Positions 20,230 to 28,561 of a stretch of DNA of 64,000 bases are shown here, in pieces. Every line of letters begins with the position of its first letter. Position 1 is the first letter of the stretch. A model generated the notes under the pieces. The model saw nothing but the letters and a program-made list of their open reading frames with translations, was not told the DNA's origin and searched no databases. Position numbers and translations under genes: made by a program. Source of the stretch: Rhodococcus sp. B7740 (GTDB lineage Bacteria; Actinomycetota; Actinomycetes; Mycobacteriales; Mycobacteriaceae). Where the stretch lies: assembly GCF_000954115.1 (NCBI RefSeq), contig NZ_CP010797.1:1488001-1552000 (forward strand), in the 5' to 3' direction.

Positions 20230-21120
20230 TCAAGCCTGAGCGGCCGGTGCTTCTTCTGCAGCCGGTGCTTCTTCTGCTGCCGGTGCGTCGGCGGCCGGAG
20301 CCTCTGCTGCCGGGGCGTCCGCTGCGGGAGCGTCGGCTGCCGGTGATGCCTGTGCGAGCTGCTCGAGCTCCCACTCGGCGAGGGGCTCGCCTGCGCCGAC
20401 CTCGGGCTTGGCGTCGGACGCGGTGTTCTGACCCGCGCGGGCCTGCACACCCTCGGCCACTGCGGATGCAACGACCTTGGTCAGCAGCGCTGCGGAACGA
20501 ATGGCGTCGTCGTTGCCCGGGATCGGGTAGTCGACCACGTCGGGATCGCAGTTGGTGTCGAGGATCGCGATGACCGGGATCTTCAGCTTGCGCGCCTCGC
20601 CGACGGCGATGTGCTCCTTGTTGGTGTCGACGATCCAGATGGCCGAGGGAACCTTGGCCATGTCCCGGATGCCACCGAGGGTGCGGTCCAGCTTGGTCAT
20701 CTCACGCGTGAGCATGAGGATTTCCTTCTTGGTGCGACCCTCGAAGCCACCGGTCTGCTCCATGGCCTCGAGCTCCTTGAGGCGGAGCAGACGCTTGTGG
20801 ACCGTCTGGAAGTTGGTGAGCATGCCACCGAGCCAGCGCTGGTTCACGTAGGGCATACCCACGCGAGTTGCTTCAGCGGCGATGGACTCCTGCGCCTGCT
20901 TCTTGGTACCGACGAACAGAACCGTGCCACCGTGGGCGACGGTCTCCTTGACGAACTCGTAGGCCTTGTCGATGAAGGTCAGAGTCTGCTGCAAGTCGAT
21001 GATGTAGATGCCGTTGCGGTCGGTGAAGATGAATCGCTTCATCTTCGGGTTCCAGCGACGGGTCTGGTGTCCGAAGTGTGTGCCGCTGTCGAGCAGCTGC
21101 TTCATTGTTACTACAGCCAT
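20230..21120 (-). CDS. rpsB: 30S ribosomal protein uS2
   Basis: 296 residues. Core uS2 sequence ([52 protein letters not shown]) ends at about residue 230. A C-terminal tail of ~60 residues follows that is rich in Ala, Pro, Asp and Glu, with repeats of the type [11 protein letters not shown]. Ala/Pro/Glu tails on uS2 are common in actinobacteria. ATG 21120 (MAVVTMKQ) is preceded by AAAGAGAG. It heads the rpsB-tsf-pyrH-frr-cdsA cluster. Confidence 0.98.
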   Translation of the reverse strand: MAVVTMKQLLDSGTHFGHQTRRWNPKMKRFIFTDRNGIYIIDLQQTLTFIDKAYEFVKETVAHGGTVLFVGTKKQAQESIAAEATRVGMPYVNQRWLGGMLTNFQTVHKRLLRLKELEAMEQTGGFEGRTKKEILMLTREMTKLDRTLGGIRDMAKVPSAIWIVDTNKEHIAVGEARKLKIPVIAILDTNCDPDVVDYPIPGNDDAIRSAALLTKVVASAVAEGVQARAGQNTASDAKPEVGAGEPLAEWELEQLAQASPAADAPAADAPAAEAPAADAPAAEEAPAAEEAPAAQA

Positions 21121-21465
21121 GGCTGAAGAACTCTCTTTCGATGGTGCGGTTGACGCAGAGTGTCGGTGACCTCTGCCCTGGCGGCCGCTGAAGTTGCCGG
21201 ACCCGACATCACGAAGATCTCGGGACCGCCGACAACCGGTTCTCGTATCGTCGATTCTGCGCAAGGCAGACGATGCGATGGAAGCGGACGCGCGAAGTCG
21301 ACCCGTGCACGCACAGGCCGCAGTACGAGTGTAGACCTGCCATCGCCCCCGTCATAACCAGGCCCGTCTGTCAAGAGTTTCCGAGACCTGTGGACAAAGA
21401 AATCCGTTGTCCACAAATCTCCTCCACGGTCGTTCGGTCGGCCCGATCCAGGAGATGGTCGACGG
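21121..21465. promoter_or_regulatory. Divergent intergenic region rpsB / M23 gene
   Basis: 345 bases without a gene. It should hold the promoter and leader of rpsB (minus) and the promoter of the M23 gene (plus). On the minus strand TACACT (21333-21328) could be a -10 box, with a poor -35. TTGACA (minus, 21374-21369) is a good -35 hexamer but has no matching -10 at 16-18 bases. The most distinct element is the pair of DnaA-type boxes at 21389-21415, annotated separately. Confidence 0.5.
21389..21415. promoter_or_regulatory. Two head-to-head DnaA-type boxes
   Basis: TGTGGACAA (21389-21397) and TTGTCCACA (21407-21415) form a perfect 9-base inverted repeat with a 9-base spacer. TTGTCCACA is the preferred DnaA box in Streptomyces and mycobacteria (established knowledge). 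The pair lies 269 bases upstream of rpsB and 50 bases before the M23 start. Alternatively it may simply act as an operator or hairpin. Confidence 0.55.
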
Positions 21466-21972
21466 GTGAACGTCTGCCTCCCGCGCCGCACTTTCGCGGT
21501 GTGCCTCGCGACCGCGGTTTCACTCTCGACGCCGGTCGCATCGGCACAGCAGGGCGCATTCGCCTGGCCGCTGCAGCCGAGGCCGCAGGTCGTCACCCCC
21601 TTCGACCGCCCGGAAGAGAATTGGCTGCCCGGCCATCGCGGTGTCGACCTCGCCGCACCGGAAGGCCGATCGGTACTGGCCGTCGCCGACGGCACCGTGG
21701 TGTTCGCCGGGTCGGTCGCGGGAAAGCCCGTCGTATCGGTGGATCATCCGGGCGGACTGAGATCGACGTACGAACCGGTGGTGGCCTCGGTTGCCGCCGG
21801 CGCGCGTGTTCGGCGAGGGACCGTGCTGGGTTCGTTGGCGTCGGGGCACGAGAGCTGTCCGTCGACGTGCCTGCACTGGGGCGTCAGACGTGGCCGCGAG
21901 TATCTCGATCCCACGGCGTTGGTGCGCGTGAGTCCGATCAGGTTGAAACCGCTCGACGAGGACGGCAGATGA
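21466..21972 (+). CDS. Secreted M23-family (LytM-like) protein
   Basis: 168 residues. A signal peptide (about residues 1-27, ending ASA-QQ) precedes a minimal LytM/peptidase M23 domain. The first metal motif HRGVDLAAP is present. The second, normally HLHxG, reads CLHWG, so the first His of the HxH pair is Cys, a variant I recall in short actinobacterial M23 proteins such as Rv2891. Cys143 and Cys147 by rough count (SCPSTC) could form a disulphide. Possible peptidoglycan endopeptidase or an inactive activator. GTG start; AGGAGAT lies upstream. Converges on the MinD-like gene with 3 bases between. Confidence 0.82.
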   Translation: MNVCLPRRTFAVCLATAVSLSTPVASAQQGAFAWPLQPRPQVVTPFDRPEENWLPGHRGVDLAAPEGRSVLAVADGTVVFAGSVAGKPVVSVDHPGGLRSTYEPVVASVAAGARVRRGTVLGSLASGHESCPSTCLHWGVRRGREYLDPTALVRVSPIRLKPLDEDGR

Positions 21973-21975
21973 TCG

Positions 21976-23253
21976 TCAGCGCTGTGGGCCGGAGTGTCTG
22001 CCGGACGCCGCGGGAAAGTCGTCGGCCACCATGGCAGCGAGTTCGACGAACGCGCTTCGAGTCTGGGGACGCAACTGGTCCAGATCGACCACGGCTCCCT
22101 CTGCGAGGTGTTCGTCGAACGGAACCACCAGCACGGCGCGACAGCGCTCGAGGAAGTGCTGCTGCAACAAGTTCATGTCCACCGCCGACGAACCCGGGCG
22201 AACCGAGCTGATCACCACCACGGTGCGCTCGACCAGATGGCCGTAGCCGTGCAGCTCCAGCCAGTCCAGCGTCGCGGCAGCACTGCGAGCACCGTCGACC
22301 GCAGGCGAGCTGACCAGAACCAGCGCGTTCGCCAGTTGCAGCACCCCGTTCATCGCCGAGTGCATGATCCCGGTACCGCAATCGGTCAGGATCAGGTTGT
22401 AGTACACCTGCAGCATGTCGATGACGGCGCGGTAGTCCTGCTCGCCGAACATCTCCGACGCGGCGGGGTCACGTTCGCCGGCCAACACCTCGAGTCGACT
22501 CGGTGCCTGCGAGGTGTGCTCGCGGATGTCGGAGTAGCGACGAATGTGCGGTGCCGCGGCCAGCAGATCTCGCACGGTCGACGACGTCTGACGCGGAACT
22601 CGCTCCCCCAGAGTGCCGAAGTCGGGATTTGCGTCGACAGCGATGACGCAATCTCCGCGCAGGGACGCGAAAGTCGAGCCGAGGCCCAGCGTGGTCGTCG
22701 TCTTGCCGACACCACCCTTGAGCGAAAGGAACGCGATCCGGTAGTCGCCGAGCACCGGCTGCCGAATGCGTTCGACCTGGTTTCGGTACCGCTCTTCGGC
22801 CGTCGATTCTCCGGGGCTGATGACCCCGCCCGTGAGCCGGTGCACCCCGCGCCGCCAGCCCGAGCTCGACGCTCGCTTGGGGCGCTTGAGCAACGAATCC
22901 GCGCCCAGCTCCTGACTGTTGGGGCGGTAGGCGTTGGGCGCTCCCGACCACGGTTGCGGCGACCATCGATCGGGCTGCGTTCGCGCATCCTCGGTGTACG
23001 GCGGTGTCGGCAGATACCGGTCCGGCTGCACCGTCGGTGGCCCGGGCTCGAGCGGCACGGGAGGGTTGTACCGCGGCGGCAGGGGCTGCCGGTCGCCCGA
23101 GTCGGGCGTCTGCCACGGTGGTGGCTGCCGAGGAGTCGAGCGAGGTGCGGACATCGAATCCGACGATACGGGCCTGTCGCCGGTGTCGCGTGCGTCGTCC
23201 GACCGACCGTCGGGACTCCGTCGGTCGGCGGAAGAGCCGTTACGGACATGCAT
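21976..23253 (-). CDS. MinD/ParA-like ATPase with proline-rich N-terminus
   Basis: 425 residues from ATG 23253 (GTG 23295 also possible). About 125 residues of Pro/Arg/Ser/Asp-rich disordered sequence precede a P-loop domain. The deviant Walker A is KGGVGKTTT, with the lysine at KG, and later VDANPDFGTLGERV, LTDCGTGIMHSAMNG and VLVSSPAVDGARSA. This architecture resembles EspI and related ESX-associated ATPases of mycolata, but no ESX gene is in view and no ParB/MinE partner is adjacent. It occupies the place between the M23 gene and xerC. Possible roles: secretion control, cell pole or division positioning. Function unassigned. Confidence 0.8.
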   Translation of the reverse strand: MHVRNGSSADRRSPDGRSDDARDTGDRPVSSDSMSAPRSTPRQPPPWQTPDSGDRQPLPPRYNPPVPLEPGPPTVQPDRYLPTPPYTEDARTQPDRWSPQPWSGAPNAYRPNSQELGADSLLKRPKRASSSGWRRGVHRLTGGVISPGESTAEERYRNQVERIRQPVLGDYRIAFLSLKGGVGKTTTTLGLGSTFASLRGDCVIAVDANPDFGTLGERVPRQTSSTVRDLLAAAPHIRRYSDIREHTSQAPSRLEVLAGERDPAASEMFGEQDYRAVIDMLQVYYNLILTDCGTGIMHSAMNGVLQLANALVLVSSPAVDGARSAAATLDWLELHGYGHLVERTVVVISSVRPGSSAVDMNLLQQHFLERCRAVLVVPFDEHLAEGAVVDLDQLRPQTRSAFVELAAMVADDFPAASGRHSGPQR

Positions 23254-23362
23254 GGACCACGTCTCCGAAGTACCTTGCGGTCGGTCGCGGTCCACGGTCC
23301 CCCGTATTCGGTGTCGTCAGTCGGACACGACGCTACCAAACGTTGTGCCGCCGACGCTCGGC

Positions 23363-24289
23363 TCAGGCTCGGGGATGCGCCTGATCGTGCACGGCCCGCA
23401 ACCGTTCGACCGACACGTGCGTGTAGATCTGGGTGGTCGCCAACGACGCGTGACCGAGCAGCTCCTGCACCACTCTCAAGTCGGCTCCTCCCTCGAGGAG
23501 GTGAGTTGCCGCGGTGTGACGTAGGCCGTGCGGACCGAGGCTGGGACCACCGGGGACGGTCTCGAGTACCGCGTGCACCGCCGTTCTGGCCTGCCGTTGA
23601 TCGAGCCGTCCACCTCGACGTCCCAGCAGCAGGGCCGCACCGGATCGATCACAGACCAGTTCGGGTCTGCCGCTGACCAGCCAGTTCTCGATTGCATGTG
23701 CCGCCGGCGCACCGTACGGAGCCGAGCGTTCCTTGTTGCCCTTGCCGATGACGCGGATCAGGCGGCGATCGGTGTCCACGTCGTCGACGTCGAGTCCGCA
23801 CAGCTCCCCCACCCGCACTCCGGTCGCGTACAGCAGTTCGACGATGGCCCTGTCCCGCAGCGCGATGGGATCGAGCTCCGCGGCACCCGATTCGGCAGCG
23901 GCCAAGGCCTGCGCCGCCTGGCTGTGGCGAAGAACACCGGGCAATGTGCGATGGCCGGCCGGGCCGGCCAGGCGTTCCGCCGGTGCTGCTGTCACCGCTC
24001 CCACCCGCTCGAGCCACTTCCCGAAGGTCCTCGCCGACGAGGTTCGCCTCGCCATCGACGTTCTGGCCGAGCCGGCTGCAGAGTGCGTGGCCAACCACGA
24101 ACGCACCGCGCGGAGGTCGAGGTCGGCGATGCTCGCATCCGGAGAGGACTCCGCGAAGTGCGCGAGCAAGGAACGCGCATCGGAGACGTATGCCCGGATG
24201 GTGTGCTCCGATCGCTCTCGACCGAGTCGCAGGTGCTCGGCGAATTCCTCGACGTGAATCGCGAGGTGCGGCGGCAGCGAATCGGTCAT
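23363..24289 (-). CDS. xerC: Tyrosine recombinase XerC
   Basis: 308 residues. Resolves chromosome dimers at dif with XerD. The N-terminal SAM-like core-binding domain (about 1-95) precedes the catalytic domain. Catalytic residues are visible: Arg in [11 protein letters not shown], Lys in GKGNKER, H-x-x-R in [14 protein letters not shown], His in [15 protein letters not shown] and the Tyr nucleophile in the same segment. ATG 24289 starts the conserved region (MTDSLPPHL); the longer open frame is antisense-like noise over the next gene. It follows the siderophore gene, as in M. tuberculosis (Rv2894c/Rv2895c by memory). Confidence 0.94.
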   Translation of the reverse strand: MTDSLPPHLAIHVEEFAEHLRLGRERSEHTIRAYVSDARSLLAHFAESSPDASIADLDLRAVRSWLATHSAAGSARTSMARRTSSARTFGKWLERVGAVTAAPAERLAGPAGHRTLPGVLRHSQAAQALAAAESGAAELDPIALRDRAIVELLYATGVRVGELCGLDVDDVDTDRRLIRVIGKGNKERSAPYGAPAAHAIENWLVSGRPELVCDRSGAALLLGRRGGRLDQRQARTAVHAVLETVPGGPSLGPHGLRHTAATHLLEGGADLRVVQELLGHASLATTQIYTHVSVERLRAVHDQAHPRA

Positions 24290-24357
24290 CGACTCAGCTT
24301 GAGCGCCGGCAGGCCGGGCGACAACCGGACACGCCGTCGGAGGTGGTTCGTCGTGGA

Positions 24358-25140
24358 TCAGGCGTCGACTGCGGATTCGGCCTGTGCGAGTTCGCGCTTC
24401 CACACTCGGAACGTCTCCTCGGTTCGGCCGCGACGCCAGTAACCCGAGATCGAGGCCCATTCGGCACCGACCCCCCGCTCCTTGCGGATGTAGGGACGGA
24501 TGTTGTGCATGACGGCCTGCGCTTCTCCGTGCACGAAGACCTGCGCCTGCCCGGGCAGCCATTCCGTTTCCTTCACCGCTGCGATCAACGGCGCATTGTC
24601 TCCGGCCCGGTCGTCTCCGACCTCGTTCGAGGACGCACCTCGGTGGACCCAGGTCACATCCACGACGGCGAGCGTCTCCATGTAGATCTCGTCGTGCCGG
24701 TCGGCAACTTCGATGAAAACCTTGGCGACGGCGTCTTCCGGAAGCGCCTCGACGGCAGCCGAGATCGCCGGAATCGCCGATTCGTCGCCGGCGAACAGGT
24801 GCCAGTCCGCGTCGGGGCGCGGGGCGTACCCGCCGGACGGGCCGTAGAACGACATCTCGTCTCCCGGCTTCGCCCGAGTGGCCCACGGCCCGGCGACTCC
24901 TTCGTCGCCGTGCACCACGAAATCGATGGCGATTTCCCGCGCGCCGGTGTCGACCGACCGAACGGTGTACGTGCGCATGATCGGTTCGTCGTCGGTCCCG
25001 AAGAATAACTTGACGTAGGCGTCGGTCTCGTCGATTGCATCGAAATCGTCGAAGTTGGCCCCACCCAGGTAGACCCGGTGCATGTGCGGGGTGAGCGCTT
25101 CGGTGCGCAGGACGGACAGGGTGGTTTTCTTGCGTGGCAC
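24358..25140 (-). CDS. Siderophore-interacting protein (ViuB/SIP family ferric-siderophore reductase)
   Basis: 260 residues from GTG 25140 ([12 protein letters not shown]). FAD-binding barrel with the flavin motif RTYTVRS near residue 60, followed by the SIP C-terminal NAD(P)H-binding half ([30 protein letters not shown]). Predicted cytosolic release of iron from ferric siderophores. An ATG at 25194 is in frame, but it lies inside the candidate iron box, and GTG 25140 has AAGAGGGG upstream, so the shorter form is preferred. Homologue by position: Rv2895c. Confidence 0.9.
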   Translation of the reverse strand: MPRKKTTLSVLRTEALTPHMHRVYLGGANFDDFDAIDETDAYVKLFFGTDDEPIMRTYTVRSVDTGAREIAIDFVVHGDEGVAGPWATRAKPGDEMSFYGPSGGYAPRPDADWHLFAGDESAIPAISAAVEALPEDAVAKVFIEVADRHDEIYMETLAVVDVTWVHRGASSNEVGDDRAGDNAPLIAAVKETEWLPGQAQVFVHGEAQAVMHNIRPYIRKERGVGAEWASISGYWRRGRTEETFRVWKRELAQAESAVDA

Positions 25141-25182
25141 TTCGGACCCCTCTTCGAGCGAACGACGCCGATACCCGATGCA

Positions 25183-25201
25183 TCGACTAAGCATTACCTA
25201 A
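25183..25201 (-). promoter_or_regulatory. Candidate IdeR/DtxR iron box before the SIP gene
   Basis: Minus-strand sequence TTAGGTAATGCTTAGTCGA matches 12 of 19 positions of the actinobacterial iron box TTAGGTTAGGCTAACCTAA, including a perfect TTAGGT left half. It lies 43-61 bases before GTG 25140, as expected for an iron-repressed promoter. The right half is poor, so binding is uncertain. Confidence 0.45.
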
Positions 25202-25235
25202 CACCCTACCGTTCGGGCTCGAGGTCGTGGTGCGC

Positions 25236-26357
25236 TCATCCACGCACCACGCGGAACCATCCGGTCTCGTCGCTGGCCACGAATCCGTCCATCTCCAGTA
25301 CCGGCAGGGATGCACGCACCTTGCTCAGCGGCACACCGGAGTGCTCGGACAACTCTCGACTCGACAATGATCCGGTCGCCGGCAACGCGTCGTAGATCAA
25401 CAGGGCAGTGTCCGAGAGCGCATCGGTCTCGCGAAAGAGCTTGGGCCGAGACTCCTCGGGCGACCCGAGTACGCCCGCCTCGGCGACCACGTCGTGAGAG
25501 CTCGACACGAGCACGGCCTCGCCCTCTCGGATCATGCGATGACAACCCGTCGAGGTGGGTGAGGTGACCGGACCGGGTACCGCGAGCACCGGACGGCCCA
25601 GTTTGGCTGCCCACGCCGCCGTGTTGCGTGCACCGCTGCGCCACCCGGCCTCGACGACCACCACAGCCGATCCGAGTGCCGCGACGAGCCTGTTGCGAGC
25701 GAGGAAGCGATGCTTCGCCGGGGTCGTGCCCGGCGCATACTCGCTGAGAACCAGTCCGTGAGCAGCGATCTGCCGCAACAGCCGCGAATGGCCCGCTGGA
25801 TACGCACGATCGACGCCACAGGCGAGTACCGCCATCGTCGTTCCCTCGACTCCGAGGGCCGCTCGATGTGCCGCGGCATCGATGCCGAAAGCCGCTCCCG
25901 AGATGACGGTCCAGCCGTCGAGCGCCAGATCGGACGATATCTCCGCCGTCACATGATCACCGTAGGGACTCGATGCGCGTGTCCCCACGATGGACACCGA
26001 TCGCTCGGTGATCGTCGCGACCGGACGAGTTCCCAGCGCCCACAATGCAATCGGTGGACAGGTGTCCACCCCTGCGGTCATACCCGGTCCGTCGAATCCG
26101 AGGAAGCGCCACGCCGGCCACTCGTCGTCGTCCGGGGTGATCAATCGGCCTCCGAGCGCAGCGATGTGATCGAGGTCTGCTGCCGCGGTGTCGAGGTGTG
26201 CGCGAACCGCGAGCCGCTCCCCCAGCCCACCGGCCCGCACCGCTGCTGCAGTCGATTCGGGACCGTGAGCTGCGGCATGATCGACCACCGGTCGATGCGG
26301 GCCCTGCGCCACGCGGGAGAGATACGCCCAGGCCAGTCGTCGCGAGTCGTGTGTCAT
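25236..26357 (-). CDS. dprA: DNA-processing protein DprA
   Basis: 373 residues. Binds single-stranded DNA and loads RecA in natural transformation; also widely kept in non-competent bacteria. N-terminal SAM-like region, then the Rossmann-like domain with SIVGTRASSPYG, ISGAAFGIDAAAHRAAL, LACGVDRAYPAGH and the C-terminal part PGPVTSPTSTGCHRMI. A winged-helix (DprA-WH) end follows (ALPATGSLSSRELSEHSG). ATG 26357 overlaps the comM stop as ATGA. Third gene of the yraN-comM-dprA unit (Rv2896c by memory). Confidence 0.94.
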   Translation of the reverse strand: MTHDSRRLAWAYLSRVAQGPHRPVVDHAAAHGPESTAAAVRAGGLGERLAVRAHLDTAAADLDHIAALGGRLITPDDDEWPAWRFLGFDGPGMTAGVDTCPPIALWALGTRPVATITERSVSIVGTRASSPYGDHVTAEISSDLALDGWTVISGAAFGIDAAAHRAALGVEGTTMAVLACGVDRAYPAGHSRLLRQIAAHGLVLSEYAPGTTPAKHRFLARNRLVAALGSAVVVVEAGWRSGARNTAAWAAKLGRPVLAVPGPVTSPTSTGCHRMIREGEAVLVSSSHDVVAEAGVLGSPEESRPKLFRETDALSDTALLIYDALPATGSLSSRELSEHSGVPLSKVRASLPVLEMDGFVASDETGWFRVVRG

Positions 26358-27859
26358 GCCACTCCCCTGTCCCTGAAGTCCAACGCGGCTCCTACCTCGT
26401 CGGCACCGGGGACCGCGCCGCCGGCGAGATCGTTCAGCGTCCACGCCACCCGAATGGCTCGGTCTGCGCCGCGCGCGGTGAGCGATCCGTTGCGCAACGC
26501 CCGCTCGACCGGAGCGAGCGTCGAGCGCGCCAATCGAAATCGTTGGCGCAGAGCGGGTCCCGGCACCTCCGCATTGGTCCTCCACCCGAACTCCCGCCAC
26601 CGCTCCGCAGCGGCGTCCCTGGCCCCGGTCACGCGTGCGCGTATCTCGCTCGTACCCTCCCCCACGTCGTCGACCAGTGCGCCCGTCGCCACACCCATCA
26701 TCTGAATGCGCAGATCGACACGGTCGAGCAACGGCCCGGACAGCTTGCCGAGATACTTGCGCCGCGCTATTGGCGGGCAGACACAGTCCACTTGTCGCGC
26801 CGGCGCACACGGGCACGGATTGGCTGCGAGAACCAACTGAAATCTGGCCGGGTACCTGGCAACACCGTCACGGCGAGCAATGCGAATCTCACCGTCCTCC
26901 AACGGAGTACGCAATGCCTCTAGTACTCGAACGCTCATCTCGGCGCACTCGTCCAGGAACAGGACTCCCCGATGTGCTCGGCTGACCGCTCCCGGTTTGG
27001 CCATTCCGGTTCCGCCCCCGACCAAGGCACTGACCGAGGTCGAATGATGTGGCGCGATGAACGGCGGCGACGTGATCAGAGGCCGCGCCGTGGTCAACAG
27101 ACCCGCCACCGAGTGAATGGCGGTCACTTCGAGCGCTTCCGATTCGGTCAGCGGCGGGAGAATTCCCGGAAGCCGTTGCGCGAGCATCGTTTTTCCTATT
27201 CCCGGCGGCCCGGTCAGCATGATGTGATGCGCGCCCGCAGCGGCGACTTCCAGGGCCCATCGCGCATCGGCCTGTCCGGCGACATCACTGAGATCCGGGT
27301 AGGCCTGCTCGTGCCATTCGGTCGGGACGGGCGACTCGAGGGCCTGCTCACCACGAAGCCACGCCACCACGTCCCCGAGCGAACCCGCACCCAGCACCTC
27401 GATTCCGTCCACCAGACCCGCCTCGGGTAGGCACTGCAGCGGAACGACCACCCTCTGCCACCCCGCACTCTTGACCGCGAGCACCCCGGGCAGGACCCCA
27501 CGAACTGCGCGCAGCCTGCCATCGAGTGCCAACTCACCCAGAAATACGGTGTCGGACAGGCATCCGCGCGGAATCGCCTTCGCGGCATCGAGAACCGACA
27601 ACGCGAGCGCAAGGTCGTACACCGATCCGCCCTTGGGCAACGTCGCGGGTGACAGCGCGAGAATCACCCGACTGTCCGGCCAGGTGCCACCCGAATTCTT
27701 CACGGCGGCTTTCACGCGATCACGCGATTCGTTGAGAGCAGTGTCCGGCAACCCGACCAGATGCGTACCGGGCAGGCCCTGCCCGATATCTGCTTCGATT
27801 TCCACCAGCACTCCGTCGACCCCGTTGACCGCCACCGAATGCGCTCTCCCGAGCGGCAT
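26354..27859 (-). CDS. comM: YifB/ComM-type Mg-chelatase-like AAA+ ATPase
   Basis: 501 residues. Hexameric branch-migration helicase of the ComM/RadA class. The N-terminal S5-like ChlI domain (1-170: GRAHSVAVNGVDGVLVEIEAD) precedes the AAA+ core with Walker A GPPGIGKTM, a Walker B region GVLFLDECAEM, and a Cys-rich insert NPCPCAPA...CVCPP typical of the family. The C-terminal Mg-chelatase helical domain is complete. ATG 27859 overlaps the yraN stop by one base (TGATG) and its own stop overlaps dprA, so the three genes are probably coupled. Confidence 0.92.
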   Translation of the reverse strand: MPLGRAHSVAVNGVDGVLVEIEADIGQGLPGTHLVGLPDTALNESRDRVKAAVKNSGGTWPDSRVILALSPATLPKGGSVYDLALALSVLDAAKAIPRGCLSDTVFLGELALDGRLRAVRGVLPGVLAVKSAGWQRVVVPLQCLPEAGLVDGIEVLGAGSLGDVVAWLRGEQALESPVPTEWHEQAYPDLSDVAGQADARWALEVAAAGAHHIMLTGPPGIGKTMLAQRLPGILPPLTESEALEVTAIHSVAGLLTTARPLITSPPFIAPHHSTSVSALVGGGTGMAKPGAVSRAHRGVLFLDECAEMSVRVLEALRTPLEDGEIRIARRDGVARYPARFQLVLAANPCPCAPARQVDCVCPPIARRKYLGKLSGPLLDRVDLRIQMMGVATGALVDDVGEGTSEIRARVTGARDAAAERWREFGWRTNAEVPGPALRQRFRLARSTLAPVERALRNGSLTARGADRAIRVAWTLNDLAGGAVPGADEVGAALDFRDRGVA

Positions 27860-28215
27860 CAGAATGCCGACCGAACGTGCGTGACGACCGGTTCGTCGTG
27901 CGGACCGACCACTATCGCGATCACGTCGAAGCGGATCTGCACCCACGGTCCCTGCTGCAGAGAGAGCCACCGCAGCGCGAGCCCTCTGATCCGAGTCCGT
28001 TTCGCGTACGTCACCGCTTCGGCGGGCGTTCCGTAACCGATTCCCGATCGGGTCTTCACTTCGACGAACACCACCGTCTCGCCCTCGCGCGCAATGATGT
28101 CGAGTTCACCGGTTCGATGCCGCCAGTTCCGCTCGACCACATCCAGGCCGATGTCCTCGAGATAACGCACCGCGAGTTCCTCACCGCGCGCACCGAGTTC
28201 CTGGTTGGTTGCCAT
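27859..28215 (-). CDS. yraN: YraN family nuclease-fold protein (UPF0102)
   Basis: 118 residues from ATG 28215, which has TGGAGGA nine bases upstream; ATG 28224 would add three residues. Restriction-endonuclease-like fold with the motif GELDIIAREGETVVFVEVKT, giving the acidic D...E-x-K metal triad. Biochemical function unknown. It is consistently linked with comM, dprA and rnhB in bacteria, suggesting DNA processing. First gene of the yraN-comM-dprA unit. Confidence 0.9.
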   Translation of the reverse strand: MATNQELGARGEELAVRYLEDIGLDVVERNWRHRTGELDIIAREGETVVFVEVKTRSGIGYGTPAEAVTYAKRTRIRGLALRWLSLQQGPWVQIRFDVIAIVVGPHDEPVVTHVRSAF

Positions 28216-28325
28216 GTCCGCCATTCCTCCACTCTCCGACCGCGCAATGCGGTCGATTCGGTCGTCACGACGGTGGCACGACCCGGAAGAGCAATAGCGA
28301 AGAAAGCGCAGGTGGACGATTGCCC

Positions 28326-28334
28326 TGTGGACAA
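28326..28334 (-). promoter_or_regulatory. DnaA-type box upstream of yraN-comM-dprA
   Basis: Minus strand reads TTGTCCACA, an exact match to the actinobacterial DnaA box, 111 bases before the yraN start in the same orientation. A single box may be chance; its place upstream of a DNA-processing operon makes it worth noting. Confidence 0.4.
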
Positions 28335-28450
28335 CTGTTCGGCTGGGGAACAACGGTCCGATCATCAGCGACGATTCACCCGCTGTGTCGGACGGCCGTG
28401 CTAGCGCTCGAGCACGGCCGAGTTACCGGCCGAGAACAGACCCGACAAGC

Positions 28451-28480
28451 AAAAAGCTCCGTCCGGATTCGGACGGAGCT
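28451..28480 (-). terminator. Rho-independent terminator of lsr2
   Basis: Perfect 11-base arms AGCTCCGTCCG (28455-28465) and CGGACGGAGCT (28470-28480) with a 4-base loop, followed on the minus strand by TTTT GCTTG (T-run 28455-28451). It lies 82 bases after the lsr2 stop. This is the most canonical terminator in the window. Confidence 0.88.
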
Positions 28481-28561
28481 GATGCGGTGTATCGATACGA
28501 CGGCGAAAGTACCGATACGAAAACGGTGCCGAGACCTCGCGCCTCGGTTCGAGAAGAACGG

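Larger units (their letters stand above)
28216..28561. promoter_or_regulatory. Intergenic region lsr2 / yraN
   Basis: 346 bases without a gene. It contains the lsr2 terminator at 28451-28480, then the promoter region of yraN-comM-dprA, with one DnaA-type box at 28326-28334. A short CGGCCGAG direct repeat occurs near 28420-28435. No other coding sequence is supported. Confidence 0.6.

Noticed and set aside
21369..21374. TTGACA as the rpsB -35 box
   Set aside because: No acceptable -10 hexamer occurs 16-18 bases downstream on the minus strand; the nearest candidate is 35 bases away.
22000..23670. Very long open frames antisense to the MinD-like and xerC genes, and similar ones across the window
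   Set aside because: High-GC third-position bias keeps antisense frames open. These are Arg/His/Gly-rich, lack family similarity and overlap well-supported genes.
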